NCBI GenBank assembly: GCA_019633425.1
Contig: WSUB01000002.1
Span: forward strand, 372,001-436,000
Direction of reading: 5' to 3'
DNA from: Tulasnella sp. 424
Taxonomy: Eukaryota > Basidiomycota > Agaricomycetes > Cantharellales > Tulasnellaceae
DNA length: 64,000 bases
Made by a program: the position numbers and the translations under genes. The stretch's first letter is position 1. Each line of letters opens with the position of its first letter. The notes beneath the pieces are model-generated. The model made no database searches. It was not told the DNA's origin and was given only the letters and a program-made list of their open reading frames with translations. Below are positions 45,149-58,473 of the stretch, piece by piece.

Positions 45149-48100
45149 TTAGATTTGGTCACACAGCCAGCAGTCCATCTTCGTGGTCCGTAACCAGACA
45201 GCTAAATAGAAGCTCCGTTGAGTTCCTTGTCATTATGGTGTGAAAAGAACCAAGTACTTACGAACGATGATCAACGCGAGGAAAGCGCCGAGTACGATCA
45301 AGAACAGCAGGCCATACTTGATAACCTAGGGAACGAGCGAGTCAGATGGGAGCAGGGCAAAAGTCTAGATGTTCAACTCACAATCATCCTGCGCTGCTTC
45401 CTTTGCTTGATGGTATATACAGCTCTTCGGATTTGTCTCGATGGACGCAGCCAGAACAGCACTGAGGAGGATAATGTCAGTTTCGATAACTACAATTGCC
45501 AATCGTGAAACCTACTCGTTGAGTGAAGCTTGTCGATAAATGGTACGATTATTGGGATAGAGAGGGCGAAAAGGAGGATGTGACCCAGGAGGAAGTCTCC
45601 GCTCCACAAGTTGAGTTCAACAATCTTGACGACGAACTCACGAACCGGGCTTGCGACGTTGCCGTTGGTTCCGAACCAGTTGCCGCTCCACCAAACGCGG
45701 TTAGTCTCGTCACTCTTCGACTCACGAGTGAGAAGCGTGGAGATGACGATCTTGTTGACTGCGCGCTGAATGAAGACGATCGATACGATACCAAGCACAG
45801 CTCGTTTGCCGTTCCAACGTTCCAGGAACCAAAGGAACTCGAAGAAGGCGACAAGACCGACGACAGCGAATGCATGAACACCTCCAGCCATCCAAGCGCC
45901 GAACCTAGGGCAGCATGATCCAAGGGCAGGACCAAGCAACACGGAAGTCAAGAATTGAACGAGGAGAAGGACGGCGTTCAACACGACGGGACCGAGGGCG
46001 ATGACAAGGATTCGGATCAGAGGGTTGGGAGGGGTGTGGCCAGTGTTGTCCTTGAAGGAACCGACGAACATGTAGGCAACTAAAGAACGCAAAGACAATT
46101 AGCATCAGAACTCGGTGGATTGGGAATGACACGTACCGGTGACGATGATGGCCATACAAATGGGACCAACAATTTCAGCAATGAAGACGTTCCTCCATCC
46201 TGCTCGGGGCTGGTCGCTGGAAAGCTTCTCCGAAGGGTGTCCGAGGCGGTGCTTCTTGTAACCAGTGATCATCGTTCGCGACAGACGGCAGTATCCGATC
46301 CACGAGTTGCCATGAGACCTCGAGTTACCGCGAGACATCCATCGAAGGAATTCACGGTAGTCGATCACAAAGTCGGTGAAGGAGAACTGATGCGGGTTGA
46401 ACAGGAACGGTGCGATGATGAGCGCCATAATGCTGATCCAGAAGTAGATGAGATGGGGCATCCAGATTGCCATCGAGATGTAGATGAGCATCAGGAGCGT
46501 CCGCATGCCAAGATAAATGCTGGGGCCGGCGAATCGAGAGTACAAGATGCTGAATGACAGACGGGCAGTTGCGAAACCACGACCAGTTGCGATGTATCTT
46601 GCTCCACCAAATGTCAGATTGCTGAGGATCGAATGAGTGTAGATTTGGGTGGAGAAGATTTCGAAGATCGGAGACCAGGACAGGAAGTGCTTGCCCAACC
46701 GGGTGATGGCTCGTCCAGTGCCGCGTTCAGTAAGTTCTAAGGTGACACGAGATTAGCATTATCGCAAATCAGGCTAAGAGCATTTCGCTTACCTTGCAGG
46801 AACAACGGAAGGAAGTTGATGAGGAAGACAAGCAAGATACTGATGATGGATCGCTTAATCCATTGGAAAACTGGGTACAAGTTGTAGCAGCCCTGTTGAC
46901 CAGAGATCAAACCGCCATTGTTGTCGTATCGGCAGAGGGGGAGTTCGCTGGTGAGAGCACCCAAGTAGAGAACTAATAAAACGGAAGAAAGTGAGCTGAC
47001 GAATGAGTCTTCAAGGTGGCGAAGAACTTACGAGCCAACATGAAGACCTGGACAGACAGAATAACGAGGATGTTGTTGATGTGGAAACCGGGGTGACCGT
47101 AGTAGAAAGTGAGGAATCGGTCCAAAGGAAGTTGACTGCCAAGGTAGTAGTACTCGCGACTGAGCATCTGTTCTCCCATACCAGTGCCGATCTTGGTCTG
47201 GAAGTTGAGAATGGTGCCGAAACCGAGATCACGTCCTTTGCCGCATTGATAGTACTCCGAGTGCTTGATCCGTCCACCACGTCCAAAGGCGTTCATACCA
47301 GCGAAGATATCCTCGTTCAAGTGCAGTCCCTTTTGAGCTTTGGAAACACCGCCACGAGTGTTCATGAAGGCGCCGTGAAGGAAATCAGGATGTCCGTAGT
47401 GCAGCTTGCCTCCAATCCATGCCAACGAACGGGCGAGTAAAGTACCGAAAGTCTGTTCCTTGCCGGCAGCGACGTCACCGAGGACACCAATGTTCTCCGA
47501 GAAGATGTACTCGCGAGCACCCAAGATCGCAACGGGGGCCTTTTGGAAGTCCTTGTGGCCGCGGGCAGCATAAGGGTTCTGGTCGGACACGTCGTATTCC
47601 TCGAATTCGCCGAGAAGGTTCCTAATCTTGAGGCATTCTTCCAGGTAGTTGTCCTGATTGGCGTCGATGAGCTGAAGGTACTCGCCGCGGTAGAAGATGA
47701 TGGCGTGGTTCTGGTTGTCCGATTTTCCGTCGCCGAGAATGGGGTTGCCGGGCAATTCGATGCGGAACTTGGGCTTGCGCTTGCCAGTGTCGGGATAGAA
47801 TTCTGAATGTCCGTCGATAACCGTAGAGAACAAGCGAGGCTCGCCACCTGGTCGGCGTGGGGGCTCTTCGTCGAGGTAGGCGATCTGAAGGTCGGGGTAG
47901 GCGCGCAACAAGAATTCGACGTTCTCCTGCTCCTCTCTGTTGAACTTGGAATACCGCTGCATCGAGACGACAAACTTGAACTTCCGTCGTGCCATCCGCT
48001 CGAGTTCCCGTTCCAGACGTTCCGCATTTCCACCGTAGGACATGAGGAGATCCGGGTTCTCCACACGGTACAACAACTTGATTGCCTTGGCGTAGTTCAT

Positions 48101-51100
48101 GAAACCAGAGACGGTACGGTACAGAGTCTGAGCTCGGAGAGAAGCCCAAATACGGGTACGGAGGGTGTACTCTGGAGCCGCGCTCTTGAAACCGATGGTG
48201 TAGAATGGAATGTCGTCCGTCCTGATGGGTCCAGATTTCTCATCCGAGCCTCCAGCGAAGGGGCTGGGACTGGGGCTGCCGCTATGGTCGGTTGCGCCGG
48301 CTTCCTCTGCGAGAATCTTGGTATCCTTGACGAAGTTGGCCCACTCGAGAGGGTGAAGCTGCTGAAGGTACTCCAAAAGCGTAACACGGGTGGTCTTGTC
48401 TTCCTCGCGAATGATCTCCCTAAGAGAGAGCAAGATCTTCTCGGAATAGTGGGGAGTGAGGACAGAGAAGGTGGGCATCCGTTCGACGGGGATAGATTGA
48501 GGCATCTCCATGCTGAGGGACTGGGCGAAGAAGGAAATACGACGCTCGGCCTCGCTGTGGGTTGGGAAGAAGTCGCCCTTCAAACCACGATCGTCCTGGG
48601 AAGTGAAGAAGAGTGGAGCACGAAGGACGCGTTGACCGCTCTCGGAGGTGACCTGCTGGTAGAGCAGCTTTTTGACGTGATCGATGGACAAAAGATGTTC
48701 GCGGTACATGGAGATGATGATGGCGTTCCAGATTTGTGAGACGAGAATCTAAAAGAGATATCAAATGCATTAGCTCCGAATTTCGAAGATCATGTCGATG
48801 CCTCTTTACCTTTGGCTTGTACTTGACAGTAATCTGCTCCGTAGCCAACAACTTGCCGTAAATCCTCTTCGGCAACCTCGTGAAGAGCAACTTCCAACTC
48901 GTCCACATGGACATGCCCAGGGCGAACGATCGGCAGATACTGAACACCGTGTTCCAGATGACGTACCAAAGGAACGTATCAAGGAAGAACAGGACCAAAT
49001 CCATGATGAACATGATCGCCAAGGCAAAGTTGGCCTGGTGCCGGCAGAGCGCGTTGCCGAACAGCTGGTCCCTGCAACCCTGGATAACCATGCCGGTCAT
49101 GGCCTTGATAGACGGTTTGAACGACAGGGTCAGGAAGAAGTAGGATTCGACCAATTTGCATGACAAAACCAAGACCCAGAGCATCACGGACGCCATCCGG
49201 GCCGAGAACGGCATCGAAGGGTACGAGGCTGTGAATGTCTGGCTCGCCAAGTACTTCCGTGCCTTTCCGGCTACTCGATCGCCGAACATCCGACCAGACG
49301 GGATGATCCCGAAAAGGATAGTGACGAGAATAGCGATGCCAAGTTGAACTGCGGCCACGATAGCGGGTACGGACGTTTTCGGGCTGTCGTAAATGGCGAC
49401 GTAGAAGGTGGGCGCGATAACTATGCCGCCAATGATTAGGAAGAAGAAGAGACGACGGGTAAGGTGCGACGTGTTGTTCCAGGTTGTGGGGATGAACATG
49501 AATTCGGCCATCGTAGCGGCAATCATTATGATGGTTGCGACAGCGCCACCGAGCGCGGAGGCGCTCAGGCGCATGGCGGTGGAGGCTACGCCGTTGCTCC
49601 CAGAGGGTGCATAGATGGCTGGGGAATTCCAGGCGGTGTAGAACCAGAAGACGGAGATGTGGATGACCCAGATGCGGTTGAAGTGTACGAGGAGCTGGAG
49701 GAACGTGCGCTTCTCGATGTAGGTCTTGAAGAACGCGCGGTTCCAGTCGATTTGGTCGAACTTCATGAACCGATGCGACGGAGCGAGGTCGATCAATCGG
49801 GTCTATAAAACAAACCCTTCGTTAGTCAAAGGGTTCGTTGATGGACGAGCGTTGAGTATGTACCTTGTCGGTCAACATGATCCTCGCAATACCCTCCGGA
49901 TACCAGAACAGTTGGTTGACGTCGTCGTATCCGATGATATCCTCATGATCTTTCTCCCTCCTCACGTACTTGCCGTCCTGGACTTCGTAACCCTGATCAC
50001 GAATGAACCGGTACAAAGGTTTGATGACTGCCCTGAGGTACAACCCCTCGGGGGCCGGGTCCATGCGATTCTGGCACTCAGGGCTCCGGTAATAGTCGTC
50101 CGCGCACTTGAAGATGAAGCACAAGCACTCGGGTACGAACCGGACTTGGGCAGCTTCACCCCAGCACAAGAGGTAGAGCGCGACTTGGCGTAACCGGTCG
50201 TAGTGGCTCATGCCTTGCATCACCTGTCGCCAACGGGCCTGCGCACCCGCCAAGCTCTTTTCACCGCTGACTTTTGCACCAGCAGGTTTCGCACCCCGAC
50301 CGCGAAGGCGACCAAGGCCTGGGCCCTGGGCAGCTCCGACAGCATCGTCGAGGTCGAGCTGCGCGGCAAAATACCACTTCCGATAGTTCGCATGCTCTCC
50401 ACCGATGTAGTCAGCGTGAAGAGTAAGCAGGGCTTGCTCAGGCGGCATTCGGGAGGACCGACTGTCCAGCGCTTGCATCAAAAAATCAAACTGTCACAGG
50501 AAAAATGAGGGGCACACGAGTTGTGTCAGAGATCGTAGCCGCCCAAAAAGGGAGACCCTTTCCTTGTTCGGAAATGGGGAGGCTTACCTGGTTCCGCATA
50601 TTATCACGCTGAAAACCGAACTTTTGTGTGAGGTCGTGAAAGATGTCTTCTATCTCCCTAATTTGGATCGGAAGGCGTTAGCCGCCCGGAAGGAAGGGAA
50701 CATCGCTTTGTGAACTGGGACAACGTGCCCAAGCCTCCGATTTGCACGGCCCCTTCACTCACTCTTTGGATATCGGTTGTGTACGGGCATTGACCCAGGC
50801 TGGGTAGATTTCATAGCCTACGCTGCCGTTCACGTAGTCGAATGTGGGTGTCGAGGCTTGCGAATCGGGACGCTGGCGGAAGTCTCCCAAGGACTCGTTG
50901 GAGGGTGTAGCGCCTCCACCGTAGAAGGACTCCGCGTCTGTGTCTCGTCTGGAGTGTCCACCTAATGTAAAAAAAGAAACGAGCCGGGAGAAGTTAGCGA
51001 TGTTTGATCTTTCCAGCTAAATTTGGAAGTGCCACGAGAGGGAAGGGCAACCCGCGCCTAGGATTTTTTGCGCGGGTGGGATGTAACGATTTGAACTGAC

Positions 51101-51407
51101 CATGGTACGGATCGTATGCACCGCCTGTGGTAGCGTAAGACTCTGCGCGAGAGCGGCCTACGAGGTTGGCTTCGCTTTCTAGAGTGGGCTCTCTAGGTGC
51201 TAGTTCTCCCATGTCGGAGTCTGGATAATAATTTGGATGGTTGGGAGCGGCGGAGTAACGAGTGCTGGCGGTTTCGAATGGGTCTCTAGAGTCGAACGAG
51301 TTTGGAGGAGAAGTGTTTGTGGAAAAAGGATTGGGTGAATCTGAACCTCGTCCTGTAGTCGTGCTGTTGTACATGACGATGCGAGGGGGGTTAATGCTCG
51401 CTGGCAC
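45149..51407 (-). CDS. FKS1: 1,3-beta-glucan synthase catalytic subunit (FKS family)
   Basis: Twelve exons (51101-51407, 50763-50961, 50588-50657, 49864-50490, 48810-49802, 47032-48748, 46793-46972, 46137-46736, 45516-46079, 45382-45461, 45264-45327, 45149-45201) sum to about 1,817 aa, close to yeast Fks1. A disordered start is followed by the FKS1 dom1 region ([31 protein letters not shown]), a first transmembrane cluster including [14 protein letters not shown], the large cytosolic catalytic domain ([59 protein letters not shown]) and a second transmembrane cluster. It makes the main wall glucan from UDP-glucose at the plasma membrane. An ATG 33 bases downstream (MYN) is an alternative start. 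Confidence 0.95.
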
Positions 51408-51840
51408 GCGGTGGACCTACGGGACTTGGACGCGCTGCAAAACGCTTCAAGTCTACCTAGTCTCTCTCGCTGTGGGTGTGTGGAAGTCGGAAGGGAAGGA
51501 GAGAGCGAGATGGGATGCGGGAGGGAGTGTGTAGGGGGGGATGGTGGTAGAGAGAAGAAGAGGAGGATTGGCAGTGCGTGCAACAAGAGGGAAGGAACCG
51601 GCGTTTGAGCTTTGTCTGAGGGGCTGCAGGAAATTCCAGGCCCAACACTCCCTTAACCGCCCAACAAATCTCACCACGCCAAGACGAGCACACATTGCCG
51701 TTGCTTTTATCCGCTCATCGTCGACATCGTCTTCCACTTCGTCGACTACGCCGGAAGAATGACATAACGCTCATGGGCGATATAAGACTCTTTGAAATTT
51801 TATCTGTGCAATCCCCCTTAATCGTCAGATATCTCAAGCT
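51408..51840. promoter_or_regulatory. Divergent promoter region between FKS and the DUF1349 gene
   Basis: About 430 bp between opposed start codons. It has CT-rich stretches on the minus strand near the FKS start (GGGAGGGAG-type runs near 51515-51545 on the plus strand). No gene is supported. Confidence 0.5.
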
Positions 51841-52634
51841 ATGACGAACGACTTCCATTTCCGCAACGCTCCCCCGTCCACTCCCACACCTCCCTCTGAT
51901 CTCAAAGCGTTCGACCTGCATGCGCATTCGGGCACCGATCTCTGGAGGAAACCTGCGACACCCACTAAACCCCCTGTCGAGTCAGACAATGCCCCTAGCT
52001 ACCTGACAAACATCCCCGCCTCTTCATTCAGATCGGCACAGGTCACGGTCAACGCCCAATGGACGCGTTTGTACGATCAGGGCGGCCTTATATTTTACTT
52101 TCCCTCATCCGCCAATAAGAGCGCCTGGCTAAAGACCGGCATCGAATTGTACAACAACAGAGCAAATCTCTCCACAGTCGCGACTCCAGGGTCCGCCACG
52201 TCCGACTGGGGTCTCGTTCCTCTCCAGCAAGGCGCCAGCAAAGTCACTATTCGCGTCGAGCGCGAAGAGGAGGATGGGAAATTTGGCCCTAGCCTGTGGG
52301 TTTACATGCTACAAGAAGACGGTGAGAAGCTGGCAGTGAGAGAAGTGACCTGGGTAAGAATCATTTTTTCTTCTCGTCGTTGGTCGCATTCTTACGACAC
52401 CACGGTCTGTCCATGCCGGTACTTGGCGCACTTCGGCGGCGCGTTTGCTGTGTTCGGCAAAATTCAATTTGCTTATTGCCCCCCCTCCTTTTGCACGCAC
52501 AGGCCTTTGAGAATGTTTCTGGAGATATGCAAGTTGGAATCTACGCGTGTCGTCCTACGCGTCTGGGAAGCCCAGAGGAGGACAAAGAAGAGCTCATCGT
52601 CCATTTCACAGACTTTGAACTCATTCGCGCTTGA
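51841..52634 (+). CDS. DUF1349 (concanavalin-like fold) family protein
   Basis: Exons 51841-52353 and 52503-52634 give 214 aa. The segments FDLHAHSGTDLWRKP, AQWTRLYDQGGLIFYF, SAWLKTGIELYNNRANLSTV, DWGLVP, LWVYML and VTWAFEN...MQVGIYACRP match the fungal and bacterial DUF1349 family, in which a jelly-roll lectin-like fold is predicted. There is no signal peptide, so it is probably cytosolic. In yeast, related proteins have been described as enolase regulators, but the biochemical activity is not established. The gene diverges from FKS. Confidence 0.8.
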
Positions 52635-53336
52635 ATATTCATTTCCTTTTAAGTTGAATGTAATCAAAAGTTGTTGCAGTAATATGTGTCGCTGAAAAGG
52701 CCGGTAAGGTGCGGTGATTGTTCGCGCGTCACATCTCGGTCCGCCCCATTTAGCCTGAACTGGAACCGTCATCCAACCCCCAAAGCTCGCTGCTCCATCG
52801 CCCTGTAAAGAGAACGACAGTGCTGGTGCAAAGAGCTTGCTGTCAACGTTGTGCGTCGCTGCTCTAGCTCTCCACTCGATCATCAGGCGTTTCTGATATA
52901 CAGCATCAGCCATACCTCACTGGGCGTCTCGTTCGTGCCCCTGAGCGCGCTCTTTGGCCTTTCCATTCTCGCCTTCCACCACCACTTCACTTGCAGTCTT
53001 TGGTGAGCGAGCTGAGCCTCCCTCCACTATAATTGCCTGCATTTTCAGAAAGGTGCTTTCGAGACCGCCGTCTGATACCTCTGGGGATCACAGGTAGCCC
53101 GCCGTGGACAGCACATCGCCCGGGACAGACCGAGCTTCTCTCATCAAGAAAGGTCCTATCAGTCCTTCACTTCTCCAATAAGTACTCGAGCTAGCATCCA
53201 CGCCTTGCTGCTGCTTCGCCTCGCCTTGGCTGAGCTTCGTCGTTGCCAGCCACTTCCGTCTTGCACCGTTCCATCCACACCCGAGGACCCTGAATAAGGA
53301 ACGCCCACCCCTCGGAGCCGAAGACATCAGGACAAC
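52635..53336. other. Intergenic and leader
   Basis: The 3' flank of the DUF1349 gene and a CT-rich leader before the F-box gene. No supported gene or RNA. Confidence 0.5.
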
Positions 53337-56300
53337 ATGGGCCGAATTGCAGACCTTCCTCCGAAAGTGCTCGATAGTGAGTGCTTGATTCCCTTTGTGG
53401 AAATCGCTATTCTTGGCGCTCTTCGTTTCGCCCGGCACTCTGACCAACAACACCCTTGCCTTCCATAGACATCACCGAAATTCTTTTCAACGAGGCCCCG
53501 AAAGACCTCGTATCCAGCATCTTAGGCTCCGTTTCAAAGCCTATCCACGAATCCGCCTGCCGAACGATCTTTGACAGCACCGCCAACCCGCTCATTGTCC
53601 CAGACGACGCCCGACTTTTCGATGCCTCTCAATCGACCCTTCTCCTGCCGATCCGCGGCAACCCTGTCTCAGCCCTCATTGCCAATCCCGAACGCTATGG
53701 GGTTTACGTTAAGAGCCTGACCGTGGTCGATCCAACTGTCTTTGCGCCCCTTGGCGCCCAAGAGGGTGCTGGGATGCCGATAGGGTCCAGTTCTAATCTT
53801 GGACTGTTCAACGGCGATTTTGATATTATCGCTGAAGAGGAAGAGGAGAAAGGCAGCGGCGATGCGGAGGGAGAGGATGGGCTTGCTGCCGAGAATGGAG
53901 AAGAAAAGCTAAAAAAGCCGAAAGAGAAAGGCCAAGTCCGCCCCATCGATGCCGAGACCGTTCGGACCCTCCTCTCTGTATGCGAAGAACTAGAGGAGCT
54001 TCAATGGACCAGCTCTTGCCCTCCTCCTGATGGCCTGTGCGAGGTAAGTTTCCGCCTACCTTTGGTAGAATAATGCCGGAGCTCACGCCAACGGCCGCCG
54101 GAACTTTCTCTTCGACAGGATCTCGTTTTATACAACACGAAGCTCAGCCGCTTTACGTACAAGCCAACTTCTCAGCTCTCGTCAGCATCATCGTCATCGA
54201 ATGCGACAAAGTGGGACGCGCCGTCGCTACCCCTCCTCGCACCTCTCATCACGTCATACAACCTTGCGCACCTCACCCTCACGCGGCTTACTCAGACCGG
54301 AGCACAATCGTTTTCGCTCTTGCTTGATGCTCTGGCCGAGGAGTCCGAATTATCAGCGTCATCCGGGGCTAGTGCGGGTTCGCTCCAGAGCTTGGATTTG
54401 AACTTTGTGTGGCTCGACGATTCGCTTTGCCAGAGGATCGTCCAAGCATGTCGGAGGACATTGAAGTGGTTAACTCTAGGTACTCAAGGCACAAAGCTTA
54501 CTGATGTGGGAGTCATTACGCTTCTGGAAGGATTGGAAGGGTTGGAGGAATTTGAGTTGATGGATGTCGAAGGTAGGTCGTCCGCGGATGCGTTTTACGG
54601 AAACGGAAAGGGTTTTTTTGACGCCTCTCGATCCCGCCTACTTGCAGGCAGGCTCTCCAAAACGCTTTGGACAAAGTTGGGACCGGACACGATCCCTCCA
54701 TCGCTCAGCAAGCTGACGATAGGGATCCCCGATGTCGGTCCCTCTCATTCGTGGTCGCTCGACCACCTTCGATCGCTCTCCTCGTTCCCATTCGCAAACA
54801 TCCGCCACCTTGCGATCGTAAGGACGTCGACATCGACAGAAGGCCCGTCTATCGACAAAGGAAACAACCTTCGACCCGTTCCTCGAGATGTATTGAAGGC
54901 CTTGACCCAGACCGAGGCGACAGAAATGACGTGTTTGGAGTGCGATTGGTGGAGTTGGTCAGCGGAAGATTTGAAAGTCGTGTTAGAGCGGTGCATAAAG
55001 CTAAAGGTGCGAAGTGGAGAAGGAAGTCCAAAGTCTAGGACTAACACTTGACACTCGCATTAAAGAGCGTGAAACTCGCATTTGACGCGCCTTTTGCCAA
55101 GTTCCTCGGACTGGCTAGCTCAATCTCATCAGCTTCCAATTTGCGAAAGATTTCGATTCTCATTCCAGCTGAGCATGTCCCCAGTCCACCTCCATCTCCG
55201 TCCGTGGCGACGCCTGGTAACCCGCTCTCCCCGAGCGCGTCCCCGGTTATCAACTTCTCTTCACGGACGCAGTTGACGCCGCTACGAGGGAGCGTCGGGC
55301 TGCCCTCAAGCCCGACTACAAGTACGATTCTACGACGGGACTCGATGAGCAAGTCGTACACGACGCCGTCGTCCCTTCCGTCCGCGTTTTCATCTGCTGC
55401 TCCGAGCGAACCGGTACCTAGTTCGCCTTCGATAAGCATTTCTGGCAGTCCGTTGGCCAGCTTAAACGGCTCTTTGCTTTTATTGGACCCTGCGCTCCCG
55501 CTTCTTCGAGATATGAAGAAACTGTTCAAGCGTTGTCCGGCTTTACGCGAGGTCGAATGGGTGGGACGGGGCTTGTGGACGCTCGACCCTTCCTGCAGAT
55601 CATCATCCGCTACTAAGACCACGTCATTGGCCAATATCAAGGTCGATTTCCACATACCTCGCTCCCTAAGCGTGGTCGCGTATGAGGAAGAGTACGAGCG
55701 GAAGCGAATAGAAGACGACGCGGTGAAATGGGGGTGGTCGCCATCTTGCGCCGATCGGGTCGGACAGGAGTGGGTGGGCGAAGCTGCGGATGAGGTTGCG
55801 AAGGAAAGGGAGAGGTTGATAGCAGAAAAGGAGAAGGAGAAGGAGAAGGAGAAGGAGAAGGAGAAGGAAGGCGGCGCGGAGCAGGCCATGAACGGGAGGT
55901 CTCCTGTAAAGCGTCGGGCGCCGTCCTTGCCGAGCGTTGCGAATGGGCTGCCTGCGCCAGCTCCAACTCCGGTCAAGCAGGTTCCCTCAGCTATCGACAC
56001 GAATTCAAAACCAAATGTCAACGGAAAACACCGTCGTGCGGCAACTTCCCCGTCAAACACTCGGCGGTCCTCAGCGAGTTCGAGCACTCCGACTCAGACG
56101 AACGAATTTGACAAACCTGCTCCGGTGCGAGAGGGGTCTCAGAGCTCAAGTTCTTCATCGCACTCTCACGAGCCTCAGGTTCATGGACACAGCGCCTCTG
56201 ACTCGTCTCATTCAGCCTCGCCAGAGACCAACTACAAGCCCAGAGGTGGGCATGGCGGTCGCGGCCGAGGACGGTCAGCGTCTGAGGGAGAACGAAGGCA

Positions 56301-56496
56301 CCGAGCCCCGCGGAACGGTGGAGAGAATGAAGGACATTCAAGATCCGCCAATGGAGCTAGTGGCGAGCATGGAGAACATCGGCGAGGAGGCCATGGGCGA
56401 GGCTCTCATCGAAAACCAGGATCATCCGGGAGAGGGCATACCCTTGTTATCGGAACGGCCTATAGTAAGCGCGCTGGAAAGGTAGCATCTGCATGA
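53337..56496 (+). CDS. F-box/LRR-like protein with Glu-Lys repeat and RGG-rich tail
   Basis: Exons 53337-53376, 53469-54043, 54119-54572, 54648-55006 and 55066-56496 give 952 aa. The start GRIADLPPKVLDNITEILF has the L-P-x-x-x-L-x-x-I pattern of an F-box. Leucine-rich segments follow (LKWLTLGTQGTKLTDVGVI, LEGLEGLEEFELMDVEG, LSKLTIGIP), interrupted by an acidic EEEEEK insert. After a Ser/Pro-rich region and another LRR-like part comes a pure EKEKEKEK helix, then a disordered, His/Ser-rich, Arg/Gly-rich tail (GGHGGRGRGRS, RRGGHGRGSH). The N-terminal half suggests an SCF-type substrate adaptor of the basidiomycete F-box family. The RGG tail is unusual for it and points to RNA binding. The target is unknown. 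Confidence 0.75.
55831..55866. repeat. GAGAAG hexanucleotide repeat, coding
   Basis: Six perfect GAGAAG units encode alternating Glu-Lys in the F-box-like protein. Length polymorphism is likely. Confidence 0.85.
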
Positions 56497-56864
56497 GTAG
56501 CAGCAGTCAGAGGTTCGTCGGTAGGTGAAAGAGAGAGATATATCTTCAGTTGAAAGCACCACAAAGGATTGGCGGTTAGCAATATTGCTCATTACTTCTT
56601 GTGTACTAATAGTAGCCATTGTTCACGCTCAGACGCGTTGAAATGTATCAGCTTGTCATGAAACTTTGCCTTATTAACTCCATTCTAGCACTTTCTGTGA
56701 TATGTATCGAAGGCCGAGCGCATGACGGGAAGGACGTCACCGTCGCTATCCGGGGTTCGCGATCCCCGCGTAAGTCCGTGTTGCGGATCCGACTGGCCTG
56801 GGGAATTCCTGCGGTATCCACCACCCACTCCTGTCCATTCCTTCAACCACTTACTCGATCCACA
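56497..56864. other. Intergenic
   Basis: The 3' flank of the F-box-like gene and leader of the TMBIM gene. Nothing else was seen. Confidence 0.5.
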
Positions 56865-58048
56865 ATGTCTCAAGCACCCCCAGCATACCAGGCTGGAAAG
56901 CCAACCAATGTCAGAGATGAGATTGAGGCGACTCAGCCTCTCCTCGCTGAGTCCTCCCGCAGCGGAGGCGGCGTCTACAATCAGCCTGGCTTTGACGGTA
57001 AGCTTGTTTTCCTTGACCCCAGTATCCCAAAACAAGTGGACTTACAAGGATACCTGATTCTGGTACTTTGCAGAGATGCCGGACGACTTCAAGTATGGTG
57101 TCTCCGTATATGAGAGTGCGCCTGAGATCAGACAGGCCTTTGTCCGGAAGGTGTATTCCATCCTCTTCGCGCAAATCTTCGGTAAGCATTACACCTTACT
57201 CGTGCTCTAACTATGCGAAGTGATGTGTTAACCCTTTGCGCGTCATGTAGCCACTACCGTAGTGAGCGCCTACATGCAATATACCAACGCCAGCGTTTGG
57301 ATCCAGAACAAGTGAGACGCATCCCTTGTGCGTGCTTAGTCCAATAGCCTGACGCTTCATTTAGTATTTGGGCATTCTATACGGCGATGGTTGGCTCATT
57401 TGTCACCCTCGGCCTCGTGTGGTGGAAGCGCCACTCCCATCCTATCAACCTTGTCTTGTTATCGGCTTTCACACTCTTCGAGGCTTTCACGATCGGCCTC
57501 GTAGTTGGTTTCTATGACCAAACCGTCGTCCTTCAGGCCTTGGTTATCACTATGGGCGTCTTCCTTGGCTTGACTCTCTGGACCATGCAATCCAAGTACG
57601 ATTTTAGCGGCATGGGCACATGGCTATTCGGCGGTCTCCTCATCCTTCGTAAGTACTTCCCCTAACAACCTCTCATAACCCACATCTTTGACCGTACTCG
57701 AATAGTCGTTACCGGTATCGTTGGCATGTTCATTCCGTTCGGCAAGACAATGGACCTCATCTACGCTCTCGGCGGCACCCTTCTGTTCTCGGGTTACATC
57801 GGTGAGTTGTTGTACGCTATCCTGGAAGTCAGGAGCTGTATTGACAATCGCCTCTAGTCTATGATACATTCTTGATCATGAAGAAGTTGTCTCCTGATGA
57901 AAGCATCCTTGCGGCCATCACTCTTTACCTTGATTTCATCAATCTTTGTGAGTATGGTTCCATAGGTCGTTACCCGATCTGGACGCTAATGCAACATACT
58001 GTAGTCTTGAGCATTCTTCGCCTCCTGAACAACGTCGAGGACCGATAA
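56865..58048 (+). CDS. Bax inhibitor-1/TMBIM (Lifeguard-type) membrane protein
   Basis: Six or seven short exons encode a protein of roughly 280 aa. A Pro/Gln-rich cytosolic start contains FKYGVSVYESAPEIRQAFVR, the conserved pre-membrane segment. About seven hydrophobic segments follow, including MVGSFVTLGLVWWKR, HPINLVLLSAFTLFEAFTIG, VLQALVITMGVFLGLTLWTM, GLLILVVTGIVGMFIPF and GTLLFSGYIVYDTFLIMKKL, and the family ending AITLYLDFINLFLSILRLLN. TMBIM proteins sit in ER, Golgi or vacuolar membranes and modulate calcium leak and stress-induced death (yeast Bxi1). The order and the YD motif agree with the family. The start is the Met in ACAATGTCT, just before the conserved Pro/Ala-rich N-terminus. 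Confidence 0.9.
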
Positions 58049-58473
58049 ACGTGGAGGGAAAATGCGGCGTGCATAGCGCACCTAAGAATACCCTCTGCTT
58101 TTGCCAGTACTAGTGGAATGGACGTCTTTCTTTAACAGCTGGATCGCCTTTCTGTATTGTACTTAGTTCTATCTTGCCTTTGCCGTGTATATCCCCTGAA
58201 TGGGACTCGATGGAGTCGAGAATGCGATAATCCCCAACTGTTTGGACTTGTCAGGATGTGATTTGGTGAAGTGTGCACGCGCGGCATCCCGAGTTGTGAA
58301 CAACGACCTGGTCCAATGGATAAGATGCACATTTTACCTCTGCCCAGCAATGAACCTTTCGTCCATCGGCTTCACTGGGATCAAGTTGGGCCCAATGAAA
58401 AGTAGCATTGGTATCCTCTACCTGGACTGTTGAGGTCAGCTCTCTCTGTCTCAGTTCCCGACCCCCGCCTGCC
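58049..58473. other. Intergenic between TMBIM and chitin synthase
   Basis: A short tandem (same-strand) spacer. A tRNA-like GGTCCAATGGATAAG at about 58311-58325 was examined, but it lacks a matching acceptor stem or B-box. The spacer presumably carries the chitin synthase promoter. Confidence 0.5.

Noticed and set aside
47807..48739. A 310-codon plus-strand frame opposite FKS
   Set aside because: It is an antisense shadow of the conserved FKS catalytic domain, and its codon content is explained by the real gene.
55041..56087. A 348-codon minus-strand frame opposite the F-box-like gene
   Set aside because: Antisense shadow with Phe/Ser runs created by the Glu-Lys repeat on the coding strand.
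58300..58380. tRNA-like GGTCCAATGGATAAG
   Set aside because: It resembles an A-box, but no B-box (GGTTCRANTCC) or pairing acceptor stem follows at the right spacing.
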